From Corynebacterium sp. (GTDB lineage: Bacteria; Actinomycetota; Actinomycetes; Mycobacteriales; Mycobacteriaceae), in the NCBI RefSeq assembly GCF_030532715.1, contig NZ_JAUNKO010000001.1, positions 592,967-656,966 on the forward strand: a stretch of DNA of 64,000 bases, read 5' to 3'. The notes below the pieces were generated by a model. It was not told the DNA's origin and did not search any database. It saw nothing but the letters and a program-made list of their open reading frames with translations. Positions 10,401 through 18,663 of this stretch are shown in pieces (position 1 is the first letter of the stretch; every line of letters starts with the position of its first letter). The translations under genes and the position numbers were made by a program.

Positions 10401-11144
10401 TTCCTCTACTTCGGTAGAGGACTTTCATTGAGGCCGGCGCATGGTGCTCGCAGAGTGGGTGGCGGCCGAGGGAGCTTCCTCTACTTCGGTAGAGGACTTT
10501 CATTGAGGCTCAAGGCGCAGGTGGGGTGTCTGAGGAGCGCGCCCGTGGCTTCCTCTACTTCGGTAGAGGACTTTCATTGAGGCCTGACGATCCACTCCCA
10601 CACGGGAGCGAAAGTGTCCTGCTTCCTCTACTTCGGTAGAGGACTTTCATTGAGGCCCGAAAAGACCTGCGTCGCGGCCGCCGTGCGCGAGGCTTCCTCT
10701 ACTTCGGTAGAGGACTTTCATTGAGGCAAGGCGACGAATTATTTCACGCAGGGCACCGCATATGCTTCCTCTACTTCGGTAGAGGACTTTCATTGAGGCG
10801 TCTCCCGCAAAGATCCCGAAGTCGCTCAACTTTTGGCTTCCTCTACTTCGGTAGAGGACTTTCATTGAGGCGCCTGGTATCGGGCACTCGAACAAGGACA
10901 CCACTGGGCTTCCTCTACTTCGGTAGAGGACTTTCATTGAGGCAAATCTTCTCCCACAGCTCAAACGCATCCCCCTTGCTTCCTCTACTTCGGTAGAAGA
11001 CTTTCATTGAGGCTGTTAGAAGATTGCCTACGGGGTGGTCAGCAGAGCTGTTTCCTCTACTTCGGTAGAGGACTTTCATTAAGGCCCTTCCCCTCTGTCC
11101 ACGATCACGCGCTTGCTGGGCGTTTCCTCTACTTCGGTAGAGGA
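7481..11144 (+). CRISPR. Type I-G CRISPR array, 51 repeats and 50 spacers
   Basis: A 36-base repeat starts at 7481 and recurs every 70-76 bases; I count 51 starts, the last (11122) truncated at 11144. Spacers are about 34-40 bases. Each repeat has a 7-bp stem (CCTCTAC / GTAGAGG) closed by TTCG, and its ends GCTT and AGGC can pair to form a second stem. Repeats 1-48 appear identical in sequence. Repeat 49 (10978) has one change in the stem (GTAGAAG), repeat 50 (11050) has two changes, and repeat 51 is cut by the IS30 junction. The spacer at 8767-8802 is repeated exactly at 9205-9240. The repeats have no stops in some frames and so create long false ORFs on both strands. Confidence 0.99.
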
Positions 11145-12240
11145 GAGTATGTGAACGGCCGACAGTCACTGCCTATTGCTGTTGTGCCTCAGGGGCGTAT
11201 TGATCAGCACATATCACCGCGGTATCTCAGCATTGAGGAACGCGAGTTTATCTTTGACTTGCGTCGTCAGGGAGCAGGAGTGCGTGCCATAGCCCGGCGG
11301 TTGGGTCGCTCACCTGGCACTATCAGCAAAGAGCTACGCTGTAACCAAGATGACTTTGGCCTGTATTTGCCCACGCATGCTCATCGCAAATCAGTGCTTC
11401 GGAGATTCCTGCCCAAACAACGCAAGATCAACTCTGTGCCGGAACTATGGCAAACAGTGATGGAGATGCTGCGTGAGAAGCTTTCTCCGGAGCAGATCGC
11501 TGGACGGTTGCGTAAAGAACATCCTGGCGATGACACTATGCACAGGTGTACTGAAACCATCTACCAAGCTTTATTCTTCCAGGCTAAAGGCGAGTTGAAG
11601 AAAGAAATCGCATCATGCCTGCGGCAAGGGCGCACGGTGCGCAAACCTCGCGGGCAACGAATTCCCAGGAAACGATTTATCGATCCGATGGTGATGATTT
11701 CTGACCGGCCCGCCGAGGTCGAAGATCGAGCTGTACCAGGCCACTGGGAAGGCGACCTCATACTAGGGAAAGGAAACAAGTCTGCTATCGGAACCCTCGT
11801 TGAACGAACTACCCGGTATGTGATGTTGTTACATCTTCCTGATGGTCATGACGCTGTCGCTGTCAAAAACGCTTTAATCAAAACCATAAACACTCTTCCC
11901 AATCACCTCAAAGGATCATTGACCTGGGATCAAGGAAGCGAGATGGCAGGGCATCAATCCTTTTCAATCGCCACGGACTGCCCAGTGTATTTCTGCGACC
12001 CAGGATCACCGTGGCAACGCGGCAGCAACGAAAATACCAACGGGTTACTGCGCCAATACTTCCCAAAAGGAACTGACCTCAGCGTTCACACCGAACACGA
12101 CCTTGAATTCGTAGCAATGCAATTGAATCGACGTCCCCGCAAAACACTCGACTTCGACACCCCAGCAGAACGAATGACCACCCTGCTAGGAATATCACAA
12201 AACTAGGACGTGTCTCCACGACCGCCAGAATCCGCCGCCT
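11145..12240 (+). mobile_element. IS30-family insertion element, left end apparently missing
   Basis: The element begins abruptly after base 23 of the last CRISPR repeat and contains an IS30-type transposase gene. After the transposase stop there is a candidate right end around 12207-12236 (GTGTCTCCACGACC, then AGAATCCGCC). No matching inverted copy is visible near 11145, and no CRISPR repeat reappears on the far side. I infer that recombination or deletion removed the left end of the element together with the distal part of the array. The exact right boundary is uncertain. Confidence 0.65.
11151..12206 (+). CDS. IS30-family transposase, probably N-terminally shortened
   Basis: From GTG 11151 this gives 351 residues. 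The N-terminal helix-turn-helix is LSIEEREFIFDL...VRAIARRLGRSPGTISKEL, and the DDE residues lie in GHWEGDLILG, LTWDQGSEM and NENTNGLLRQYFPKGTDLS, so the catalytic core is intact. Some actinobacterial IS30 transposases carry a longer N-terminus, which may be lost here. The reading frame stays open back into the CRISPR repeats, so there is no native upstream region. AGAGGAG at 11139-11145, derived mostly from the CRISPR repeat, lies five bases before the GTG and could serve as ribosome binding site. Activity in trans is possible; autonomous movement is doubtful without a left end. Confidence 0.82.
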   Translation: MNGRQSLPIAVVPQGRIDQHISPRYLSIEEREFIFDLRRQGAGVRAIARRLGRSPGTISKELRCNQDDFGLYLPTHAHRKSVLRRFLPKQRKINSVPELWQTVMEMLREKLSPEQIAGRLRKEHPGDDTMHRCTETIYQALFFQAKGELKKEIASCLRQGRTVRKPRGQRIPRKRFIDPMVMISDRPAEVEDRAVPGHWEGDLILGKGNKSAIGTLVERTTRYVMLLHLPDGHDAVAVKNALIKTINTLPNHLKGSLTWDQGSEMAGHQSFSIATDCPVYFCDPGSPWQRGSNENTNGLLRQYFPKGTDLSVHTEHDLEFVAMQLNRRPRKTLDFDTPAERMTTLLGISQN

Positions 12241-12250
12241 TCGGTTTTTT

Positions 12251-12286
12251 GGGGAGCCCACACCGCCAATAGCGGATCAGCTCCCC
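12251..12286. terminator. Hairpin after the IS30 element
   Basis: GGGGAGC (12251-12257) pairs with GCTCCCC (12280-12286), and CCGC/GCGG inside it forms a second short stem. A run of T follows after nine bases (ACTTTTTA). It could stop read-through from the array and transposase before the next gene, but the spacing to the T-run is loose. Confidence 0.45.
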
Positions 12287-12329
12287 CTAGACGCACTTTT
12301 TATAGCAACAAATTTTCCAATAGATTGTC

Positions 12330-12335
12330 TATAAT
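12330..12335 (+). promoter_or_regulatory. Perfect -10 box placing transcription start at the ATG
   Basis: TATAAT at 12330-12335 lies six bases before ATG 12342. There is no Shine-Dalgarno sequence between them, so the mRNA is probably leaderless. A clear -35 element is not visible. Confidence 0.6.
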
Positions 12336-12341
12336 TAAAAA

Positions 12342-13058
12342 ATGCGGTTACTGAATGAGTCGATACGTATTGCTTATGATTGCGTGACGTTGGGTGGGAA
12401 TAGGTATTTGCGCTCTGGGTTTCTCCGTTCGGAGCGGGACCGGGGTTTATTTCAGGCGGGGATGTCACGCTTGGGGGTTGCGGCGGTGGGTGTGGCGCCG
12501 AATGCGATGTTGAATTTCGTTGTTCGGAATTATCGGGCGTCGGGTTTGCATATTTTGGGGTTGGGGTATCATTCCGTCGTTGTTGCGGATGGGGATTGGC
12601 GTGTTCGTAAGATTCATCATCGAACATTGCATATGGGGAGTTCTGATCGGCAAGCGTACATTGATCGTTTGCATAGGAAGCAGGATGTGTTGTGTGATCA
12701 CTTTCCGGAGGAGATGATTGCGCGACAGGATTTTACTGTTGAGCCTTTTCCGTTGAATCCTGAATTAACTACGGTGGTGAGTAAGCAGGAGCGCGTGACG
12801 GGCAAGCCGCTTGATTATGGTGATGCCCTTGAGGATCCGGAGGTTGTTCGGCTTTGCAAGGACATGTTAGATAACGCGGGTGCGCTTCCGGATATTGCTG
12901 GTAAGAGCAATATTTTAATGAGTGACCCGCATAGCGCGCGCAAGATTATTGTGGATACGATTCCGGTGGAGGCGTGCGACCCTACCGATTATGAGGCTTT
13001 CCGGGTTGCGCAGGACATTCTTCGTGTCCAGGATGCCCGCGTATCGGCGTCGCGCTAG
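12342..13058 (+). CDS. Protein of unknown function with degenerate kinase-like features
   Basis: I do not recognise the family with certainty. The 238 residues show a glycine-rich stretch followed by a lysine strand (LGLGYHSVVV...WRVRKIHH), a catalytic-loop-like PDIAGKSNIL, and then IIVDTIPV at the place where a kinase keeps its metal-binding Asp. This resembles the small phosphotransferase/kinase fold, but the usual HxD is replaced by PD. Codon use is T-rich compared with downstream genes, suggesting a different origin. It stands alone between the IS30 element and a small HTH gene, with a leaderless-type promoter. A role in defence or stress signalling would be guesswork. Confidence 0.55.
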   Translation: MRLLNESIRIAYDCVTLGGNRYLRSGFLRSERDRGLFQAGMSRLGVAAVGVAPNAMLNFVVRNYRASGLHILGLGYHSVVVADGDWRVRKIHHRTLHMGSSDRQAYIDRLHRKQDVLCDHFPEEMIARQDFTVEPFPLNPELTTVVSKQERVTGKPLDYGDALEDPEVVRLCKDMLDNAGALPDIAGKSNILMSDPHSARKIIVDTIPVEACDPTDYEAFRVAQDILRVQDARVSASR

Positions 13059-13316
13059 CCGCCGGCAGCCTCCGTTGCTGGCCGCATTCCTTGATCACGC
13101 CCTCGGAAACATTTTCTTTGCCCGCAATTGGGTAGCGAACTATAGAAATTAGGGTACCCCCAGTTTCTGGAAACGTGAGCTCACCAGCGGAAACCAGTAT
13201 CATGTCGCTGAGGCTTTTCTGAGCCCGCCATGAGTACCAGCACCGCTCACGCTTCCGCCCAAAGGTGCGGTGGGCACGTGGTGTTTCCAACGCAGTCAAG
13301 GCAAGTGATCTCCAAA

Positions 13317-13544
13317 ATGAAACCCATCATTATTGACGAATCAACCGGCCAGCGCCTGTGGACCTCCGCAGAAGCTGCGGCGAACTGCGGTCTCAGTATT
13401 GCCAATTGGCAGACTCACGTCGGCAGAAGCGCGCCCCAGCCGGTGGCGCGGCTGGATCAAAGCACGCCTCTTTGGGACCCGAGGGAAGTGAAGTTCTGGC
13501 ATGCCACTCGCCCCAAGACTGGTTGGAAGCCCCGCGCCTACTAG
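13317..13544 (+). CDS. Small helix-turn-helix protein, AlpA/excisionase-like
   Basis: The 75-residue product has an N-terminal MKPIIIDESTGQRLWTSAEA, then AAANCGLSIANWQTHVGR and a C-terminal PLWDPREVKFWHATRP, the pattern of MerR/excisionase-type winged helix proteins that read a DNA site through one helix. ATG 13317 is chosen because the domain begins there; the frame is open further upstream without a better start. Similar small proteins are, to my knowledge, common in corynebacteria and often lie near mobile DNA. No partner integrase is present, so an excisionase role is not supported. Confidence 0.55.
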   Translation: MKPIIIDESTGQRLWTSAEAAANCGLSIANWQTHVGRSAPQPVARLDQSTPLWDPREVKFWHATRPKTGWKPRAY

Positions 13545-13778
13545 CCCGGAACGCATCGGGGCGACTGGCCGCGGAGGCCCCGCCGCTGTCACCCGCATTG
13601 CATTATTCGCAATGTAGTGTAGAACACACCACCTTGGCGGATGTCCTGCGCATTCTCGCTCACGGCCAAACTCCACCCCCAAATTACTGCCGCCTTTACT
13701 TAAATTTCGGCATTTCAATGATCATTAGATCTACTAATTCCTATGGTCTCAGGCATTTCGGGCTTCTACGCTTGTTTT

Positions 13779-15275
13779 ATGACTACTGGAACCTCTACGG
13801 ACGTTACCCCTGCGGGGAAGGACCCCCACCAGTCGAGAACGTTTTTCGGCCACCCTTGGGGCTTGGCAAACCTATTTGGCGTGGAGTTGTGGGAACGGTT
13901 CAGTTTCTACGGCATGCAGGCCATTTTGGTGTTTTATTTGTACTATTCCGCATCGGAAGGCGGCATGGGCCTTGACCGCGACGTGGCTACCGCTATTGTG
14001 GGCGCCTACGGCGGCATGGTGTATCTTGCGTGCATCGGCGGCGGATGGTTGGCTGACCGGGTTTTTGGCCCGGAAAGAACATTGTTCTATTCGGCCATTT
14101 TGATTATGTTTGGCCACATTTCGCTTTCGCTACTCCCCGGCTACCTCGGCTTGATCACCGGTTTGGTGTCGATTGCACTGGGCTCGGGCGGTTTGAAGAC
14201 CACCGCCTCTACCGTGCTCGGTGATTTGTATGAAAAGGATGATCCTCGCCGCGATGGCGGGTTTTCCATCTTCTATATGGGCATCAATATTGGCGCGTTG
14301 TTTGGCCCGCTGCTCACCGGTTGGGGGTGGAGCCAGTACGGGTTCCACTTTGGGTTCGGTTTGGCCGCAATTGGTATGGCGATCGGCCTGACGCAATACG
14401 CGTTGATGCGGAAGCAAACCATCGGTGCGGCCGGCCACGAGGTTTCCAACCCGCTGCCGAAGCGACTGTACCTGCCGTACGCGGTGATCACGATCCTGGT
14501 GGTGCTCATCGTATTTGTGGTGATGCGTTCGGGGCTGATCCAACCCCGCCAGCTGTCAAACGTAGTGTCGATGATCGCGCTCGTGGCGGCAATTGTGCTG
14601 TTTTGGCAGATGCTGAGTTCGGCGGAAACGACTGCCGCGGAGAAGCGCCGACTCTTGGGATTTATTCCGATGTTTTTGGCTTCGGTTGCGTTCTTCTCCA
14701 TTTTCCAGCAGCAGTTCACGGTGCTCGCCGTGTATTCGGATCAGCGTTTGAACCGCACGTTCGGTTCGATGGAGATTACGCCAGCGTGGGTGAACGCCAT
14801 CAACCCGATCTTTATCATTATTTTCGCCGGTATTTTCGCCACCATGTGGCTGAAGCTTGGCGACCGTCAACCCTCCAGCCCCGTCAAATATGCCCTCGCC
14901 TTGGTCGTGGTGGGCGTCGCTCCGTTCTTCTTCGTCCCGTTTGCGGGCGGCGGCGCGAATTCCACGCCTTTCCTGGTGATCGTGTGGATCCTGTTTATTT
15001 TCACGATTGCGGAATTGTTGATTTCTCCCGTGGGGTTGTCGCTGGCCACCAAGGTGGCACCGCACGCCTTCCCCACCCGCATGATGAGTTTGCACATGCT
15101 TTCGCTGGCCATCGGCACCGCTTTGTCCGGCACCTTTGCCGGCTTCTATAACCCCGAGGACGCCGGCGCGGAGAAAACCTACTTCGTGGTCTTGGGCGGC
15201 AGCGCCATTGCGTTGGGCGTAGTGCTGTGGTTCCTGTCAAAGCCCATTTTGAAGGCTTTCGACGGCGTGAAGTAG
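13779..15275 (+). CDS. POT/PTR2-family proton-coupled oligopeptide transporter
   Basis: About 498 residues with some twelve to fourteen hydrophobic segments. Family marks include GHPWGLANLFGVELWERFSFYG near the N-terminus (the ExxERFxYYG-type proton motif), GGWLADRVFG after the second helix and FSIFYMGINIGALFGPLLTG (the PTR2 signature). It imports di- and tripeptides using the proton gradient. ATG 13779 is used because the hydrophilic head followed by the ERF motif then has normal length; ATG 13743 is in frame and neither has a good ribosome site. It converges on the lipoprotein gene ending at 15310, with no obvious terminator between them. Confidence 0.88.
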   Translation: MTTGTSTDVTPAGKDPHQSRTFFGHPWGLANLFGVELWERFSFYGMQAILVFYLYYSASEGGMGLDRDVATAIVGAYGGMVYLACIGGGWLADRVFGPERTLFYSAILIMFGHISLSLLPGYLGLITGLVSIALGSGGLKTTASTVLGDLYEKDDPRRDGGFSIFYMGINIGALFGPLLTGWGWSQYGFHFGFGLAAIGMAIGLTQYALMRKQTIGAAGHEVSNPLPKRLYLPYAVITILVVLIVFVVMRSGLIQPRQLSNVVSMIALVAAIVLFWQMLSSAETTAAEKRRLLGFIPMFLASVAFFSIFQQQFTVLAVYSDQRLNRTFGSMEITPAWVNAINPIFIIIFAGIFATMWLKLGDRQPSSPVKYALALVVVGVAPFFFVPFAGGGANSTPFLVIVWILFIFTIAELLISPVGLSLATKVAPHAFPTRMMSLHMLSLAIGTALSGTFAGFYNPEDAGAEKTYFVVLGGSAIALGVVLWFLSKPILKAFDGVK

Positions 15276-15309
15276 CCTCGCACCCCACCCACCCGTTGCG
15301 GCCCCAAGG

Positions 15310-15882
15310 CTACGGGCCCCACCATTCGAAATAATATTGGTCATTCTGCGAACGCTGGCAAGGGCGGCTCCGGCCGCCCTTTTCCATGCGTGCCGCCTCG
15401 CATTCGGCGGGGTCGGCAAACCAGCCGTGCATATGGAAACCCTCATAGCGGGGAGTTTCCGGAACCGAGACGGGGAAACTCCGCTGCGCCATAAACATCG
15501 TGGGCCAATCGAACGTTTCGATGAGTTCCCAAATATTCGCCTTGCCGTCGCGGTTGGCGTCGATTGCCGCGGCGTCGAGATCCGCGATTGCCTGCGTAAG
15601 CTCGCGGGAGCAGACGCGTTCCTGCACGTGCGCGTCGGCGGCCTCCACCACAATCAAATCCCGGCAATAGGCAGGATCGATGGTAAGTTGCCCCGGCGCG
15701 GATTCCGAGTCACCGCTGGCAGCAGCAACACCCGCAGCTTCCCCGGCTGACGCCGTTGAAGTCACGGGTGTTATCGAAATTGCCTGGCTACTCGTTACCG
15801 GCGCGCGCGTCTCCTCCCAACCGCACGCCGCCATCACTGTGGAAACAGCAACCAGCGTGCAGGCTACCAGGAAGGTGCGCAT
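15310..15882 (-). CDS. Putative secreted lipoprotein with excalibur/EF-like acidic segment
   Basis: The 190-residue product starts with a lipoprotein signal (MRTFLVACTLVAVSTVMAAC; the cysteine closes the lipobox) and is exported and lipid-anchored. A low-complexity Ser/Thr/Ala stretch follows, then a domain containing DLDAAAIDANRDGKANIWEL, whose DANRDGKA spacing resembles a single calcium-binding loop, and a C-terminal part with several Cys, Trp and Tyr. ATG 15882 has a strong GGAGAGGAG site just upstream, which rules out the longer frame. It lies 32 bases after the L,D-transpeptidase gene on the same strand, so the two are probably co-transcribed and act in the envelope. Function unknown. 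Confidence 0.7.
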   Translation of the reverse strand: MRTFLVACTLVAVSTVMAACGWEETRAPVTSSQAISITPVTSTASAGEAAGVAAASGDSESAPGQLTIDPAYCRDLIVVEAADAHVQERVCSRELTQAIADLDAAAIDANRDGKANIWELIETFDWPTMFMAQRSFPVSVPETPRYEGFHMHGWFADPAECEAARMEKGGRSRPCQRSQNDQYYFEWWGP

Positions 15883-15914
15883 AAGCACTCCTCTCCGCGG
15901 CGTCGAGAAACGCT

Positions 15915-17108
15915 TTACTTGTCTACGTTCCCTGCTTTCCAGGTTTCCCACGGAATGTTCCAATCGCCGAGCCCATCGTAACCGGAGAGCTCGCCGCCGA
16001 CCGTATTCTTAATGATCACCACGTCGCCACGCTTCACGTTGTCCTGGAACCACTGCGCGTTCGCCGTAGAAACATTGATACAGCCATGCGAAACATTCTG
16101 GCTCCCCTGCGCCCACACCGACCACGGTGCGGCGTGCACGTAAATGCCGGACCAGGAAAGCTGCGTAGCAAATTGCACGTCCGTGCGGTAACCATCCGCA
16201 GAGTTCACATCCAAGCCGTACGTGGAAGAATCCATCACCATCTGTGGGTTCCGGTCCCCCACCACGTACGTACCATTCGGCGTGGGGAACTTCGACGAGC
16301 CCATTGAAATAGGCATCGAATTCACCTGCTCCCCGCCGCGGGAAATCGTCAACGTTTTCGTCGCGTCGTCGGCAACCGCGACGACGTTGTCGCCGATGGT
16401 AAACGACGATTCATTGTCCAAGCCGCCGTACACCCCGTCGCCGAGATCCACGCCGTACAACTTCGCCTCAACACTCACCTTCGTGCCGGGCTCCCAAAAC
16501 TCCTCCGGGCGCCACCGCAATACGGAATCACTAATCCAATAAAACGCGCCTTCTACCTTCGGCTCCGTTTTAATCGTAATCGCATCCTGCACCGCTTTTC
16601 GGTCCGGAATAGCCACCCCAAACTGGAAGGACACCGTCTGCCCAACCCCAACCACCGACTCCGGGATCGGAGACAACGCTACATTCGCCTCCGCCGTCGG
16701 CTTCACGGTTGAAAACGTGGTGTGCACCTTTTCGCCCTCGCTAGTCACGGCGTCAATGGTGTACTCACGGTAAAACCCTAGATCCTCGGTCGTGGTCCAC
16801 GACTTCCCATCGGAAGACAGCTCGGCTTCCACCACCTTGCCGTCCTGGTTCGTCATGGTCACTTCTTTAAGACGCGACTTTTTCATCGACACAGTCACCG
16901 GCTTCGCCGGATTCACGTCAACGGCCCCGTCCTTCACACTTACTTCAGGCTTTTCGGGAGCCTCCTTCGTTGGGGAAGCCGCAGAATTATCGGCACCACC
17001 ATCACCACTGATGGTGCATCCGGCAAGCAACGCCGCCGTTGTGACTACGGCGAGTATCGCCGAGCCAACACGACCCATCCGGGGACGGGCCACACCAGAA
17101 ACACTCAT
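15915..17108 (-). CDS. L,D-transpeptidase lipoprotein with Ig-like domains
   Basis: This 397-residue envelope protein forms 3-3 crosslinks in peptidoglycan or anchors proteins to it. It has a lipoprotein signal (ALLAGC), two Ig-like modules (about residues 50-240) and a C-terminal YkuD catalytic domain with HAAPWS and NVSHGCINVS, where the Cys near residue 343 is the nucleophile. The layout matches mycobacterial LdtMt2-type enzymes. ATG 17108 replaces a TTG six bases further out. It heads a probable two-gene unit with the lipoprotein at 15310. Confidence 0.92.
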   Translation of the reverse strand: MSVSGVARPRMGRVGSAILAVVTTAALLAGCTISGDGGADNSAASPTKEAPEKPEVSVKDGAVDVNPAKPVTVSMKKSRLKEVTMTNQDGKVVEAELSSDGKSWTTTEDLGFYREYTIDAVTSEGEKVHTTFSTVKPTAEANVALSPIPESVVGVGQTVSFQFGVAIPDRKAVQDAITIKTEPKVEGAFYWISDSVLRWRPEEFWEPGTKVSVEAKLYGVDLGDGVYGGLDNESSFTIGDNVVAVADDATKTLTISRGGEQVNSMPISMGSSKFPTPNGTYVVGDRNPQMVMDSSTYGLDVNSADGYRTDVQFATQLSWSGIYVHAAPWSVWAQGSQNVSHGCINVSTANAQWFQDNVKRGDVVIIKNTVGGELSGYDGLGDWNIPWETWKAGNVDK

Positions 17109-17503
17109 CCTCAACTATCTTTCTGCCACCAACCTCAACAAGACCATGCACCACTGTGCACGCTCCCCGAGAATACACCTCGCTTGGCACGGGAAGATAA
17201 CAGTTTTAAACACGAATAAAAAACGTTGCCGAACTGTTGCAAAACAAAATTAATACCTCGCGCACCACCTATACGCTGGGAGTTTGCCCTTTGCTCAACT
17301 CCCGCAAGCTCACCGGACGCAAGAACCATCGTGCATCAAGCGTGATCGTGATGGCGGCGCAGCAATCCCGCTATCGCCGGCGCGTAAGGCGACATCGCAC
17401 ATACGTCGCGCCGACGCCGAGAATAGACCCCCAAAACACCCCCTAACCTGCCGATTTGCCCCACACCGCTCAGGCGGGTTATATTTTACCTCGTTGCAAG
17501 CAC
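17109..17503. promoter_or_regulatory. Intergenic region with tRNA-Lys promoter
   Basis: This 395-base stretch separates the L,D-transpeptidase (leftward) from tRNA-Lys (rightward) and holds no convincing gene. TTGCCC (17456-17461), an 18-base spacer and TATATT (17480-17485) form a good promoter about 18 bases before the tRNA. The rest is GC-rich and shows nothing I can assign. Confidence 0.5.
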
Positions 17504-17576
<73 letters not shown>

Positions 17577-17581
17577 CAAAC

Positions 17582-17615
17582 AAAACCGGCACTGGAGAAA
17601 TCCAGGGCCGGTTTT
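17582..17615. terminator. Strong bidirectional terminator after tRNA-Lys
   Basis: AAAACCGGC (17582-17590) pairs with GCCGGTTTT (17607-17615), and CTGG/CCAG extends the stem inside. The A-run and T-run flanks make it usable in both directions. Confidence 0.88.
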
Positions 17616-17719
17616 CCTTATGCAATGAGGCAGCGGCGCGGTAAAGGCTCTGCTCAACCCATCGCCGTTGCCCCGCAACCCTCGCTGAGCGTGAGGAGGC
17701 GGGGCGTCGAGAAGCGGTG

Positions 17720-18007
17720 TTAGCGTTGCGCGAGGAGTTGTTGCAATTCGCGCAAGTCTCGGTGGTATTTGCGATTCCGGCGGATGCTTAAGCCGACGCC
17801 GAGTACGACGACGCCAGCGATACCGCCGAGGACGAGTTGCACGCGGGGGTCCTTGAGGCGGTCGCGCATGGTTTTGCGAGCGTCTTCCACGAGGTTTTGT
17901 GGTCGGCTACGCTCGGCGATCTGGTCGAGGGTGCCTGCCAGCTGGCGGCGGGTACGTTCGATATCGCGCTGGATGGCGTCAATGTTGCGGGCCACGTCGT
18001 TCTCCAC
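17720..18007 (-). CDS. DUF3618-type small membrane protein
   Basis: The 95-residue protein has a helical N-terminus (NIDAIQRDIERTRRQLAGTL), which is the DUF3618 signature, then one membrane helix (LGGIAGVVVLGVGLSI) and a basic tail. The biochemical role is unknown. GTG 18007 is the start that gives the full signature; no clear ribosome site is visible. It is divergent from bcp. Confidence 0.75.
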   Translation of the reverse strand: MENDVARNIDAIQRDIERTRRQLAGTLDQIAERSRPQNLVEDARKTMRDRLKDPRVQLVLGGIAGVVVLGVGLSIRRNRKYHRDLRELQQLLAQR

Positions 18008-18188
18008 GTCTTGATTGATGTACGTTGATTACCGTTAACGGTAGTTCATGGCGGGGTGTATGCGCACGCCCTCCCCGCTACCTGCGCTTTTCGACGCCGC
18101 ACCCGCCCCGCCACCTGCGAAAAGAACCGGCGCCCGGGTTGCGACCCTGGGGGTACCCAAAAACCGGGGTCGCGGTATTGTTAACCAC

Positions 18189-18659
18189 ATGACTGATTCA
18201 GTGCGCCTTGCTGTTGGTGATGTTGCGCCAGCATTTTCGTTGCTCAATGATGCGGGTGAAACGGTCTCATTGTCCGACTTTTCGGGTGAGCGGGTCATTG
18301 TGTACTTCTATCCCCGCGCAAACACCCCAGGTTGCACCAAACAAGCATGCGATTTCCGGGATAATTTGGGGCAGCTGGAACGTTTACAGTTTCAGGTGGT
18401 GGGGATCTCGCCGGATTCGCCGGAGAAGCTAGCAACGTTCCGAGCAGAGCACGGGTTGAATTTCCCGTTGCTTTCGGATCCGGACAAGACGACGATGCAG
18501 GCGTGGGGCGCTTTTGGGGAAAAGAAAAACTACGGCAAGGTTGTCCAGGGTGTGATTCGATCCACGTTTGTTGTTGGCGCCGACGGCCGGATCGAACACG
18601 CGCTTTATAACGTGCGTGCGACGGGGCATGTGGCGCGCGTGCTGCGGGATTTGGAATAG
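18189..18659 (+). CDS. bcp: Bcp-type thioredoxin-dependent peroxiredoxin
   Basis: The 156-residue enzyme reduces hydrogen and organic peroxides in the cytoplasm. FYPRANTPGCTKQACDFRDN contains the peroxidatic Cys (in PGCT) and a second Cys five residues later as in Bcp/PrxQ. ATG 18189 fits the family N-terminus; the frame is open further upstream but that part is low-complexity. The TetR gene starts four bases after its stop, so the pair is co-transcribed. Confidence 0.92.
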   Translation: MTDSVRLAVGDVAPAFSLLNDAGETVSLSDFSGERVIVYFYPRANTPGCTKQACDFRDNLGQLERLQFQVVGISPDSPEKLATFRAEHGLNFPLLSDPDKTTMQAWGAFGEKKNYGKVVQGVIRSTFVVGADGRIEHALYNVRATGHVARVLRDLE

Positions 18660-18663
18660 TTGC

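Noticed and set aside
7488..11169. Many ORFs of 60-107 codons on both strands within the CRISPR array, with repeated FLYFGRGLSLR or SMKVLYRSRG
   Set aside because: They are translations of the repeat, which lacks stops in these frames; no independent start or ribosome site.
11145..12240. IS30 as the left end of a composite transposon carrying the kinase-like gene
   Set aside because: No second IS copy is found downstream in the window.
13230..13316. Longer start for the small HTH protein
   Set aside because: The upstream residues are low-complexity and the domain starts at ATG 13317.
13358..13975. 205-codon frame overlapping the small HTH gene and the POT transporter start
   Set aside because: Out of frame with both genes and no family features; the two others have recognisable domains.
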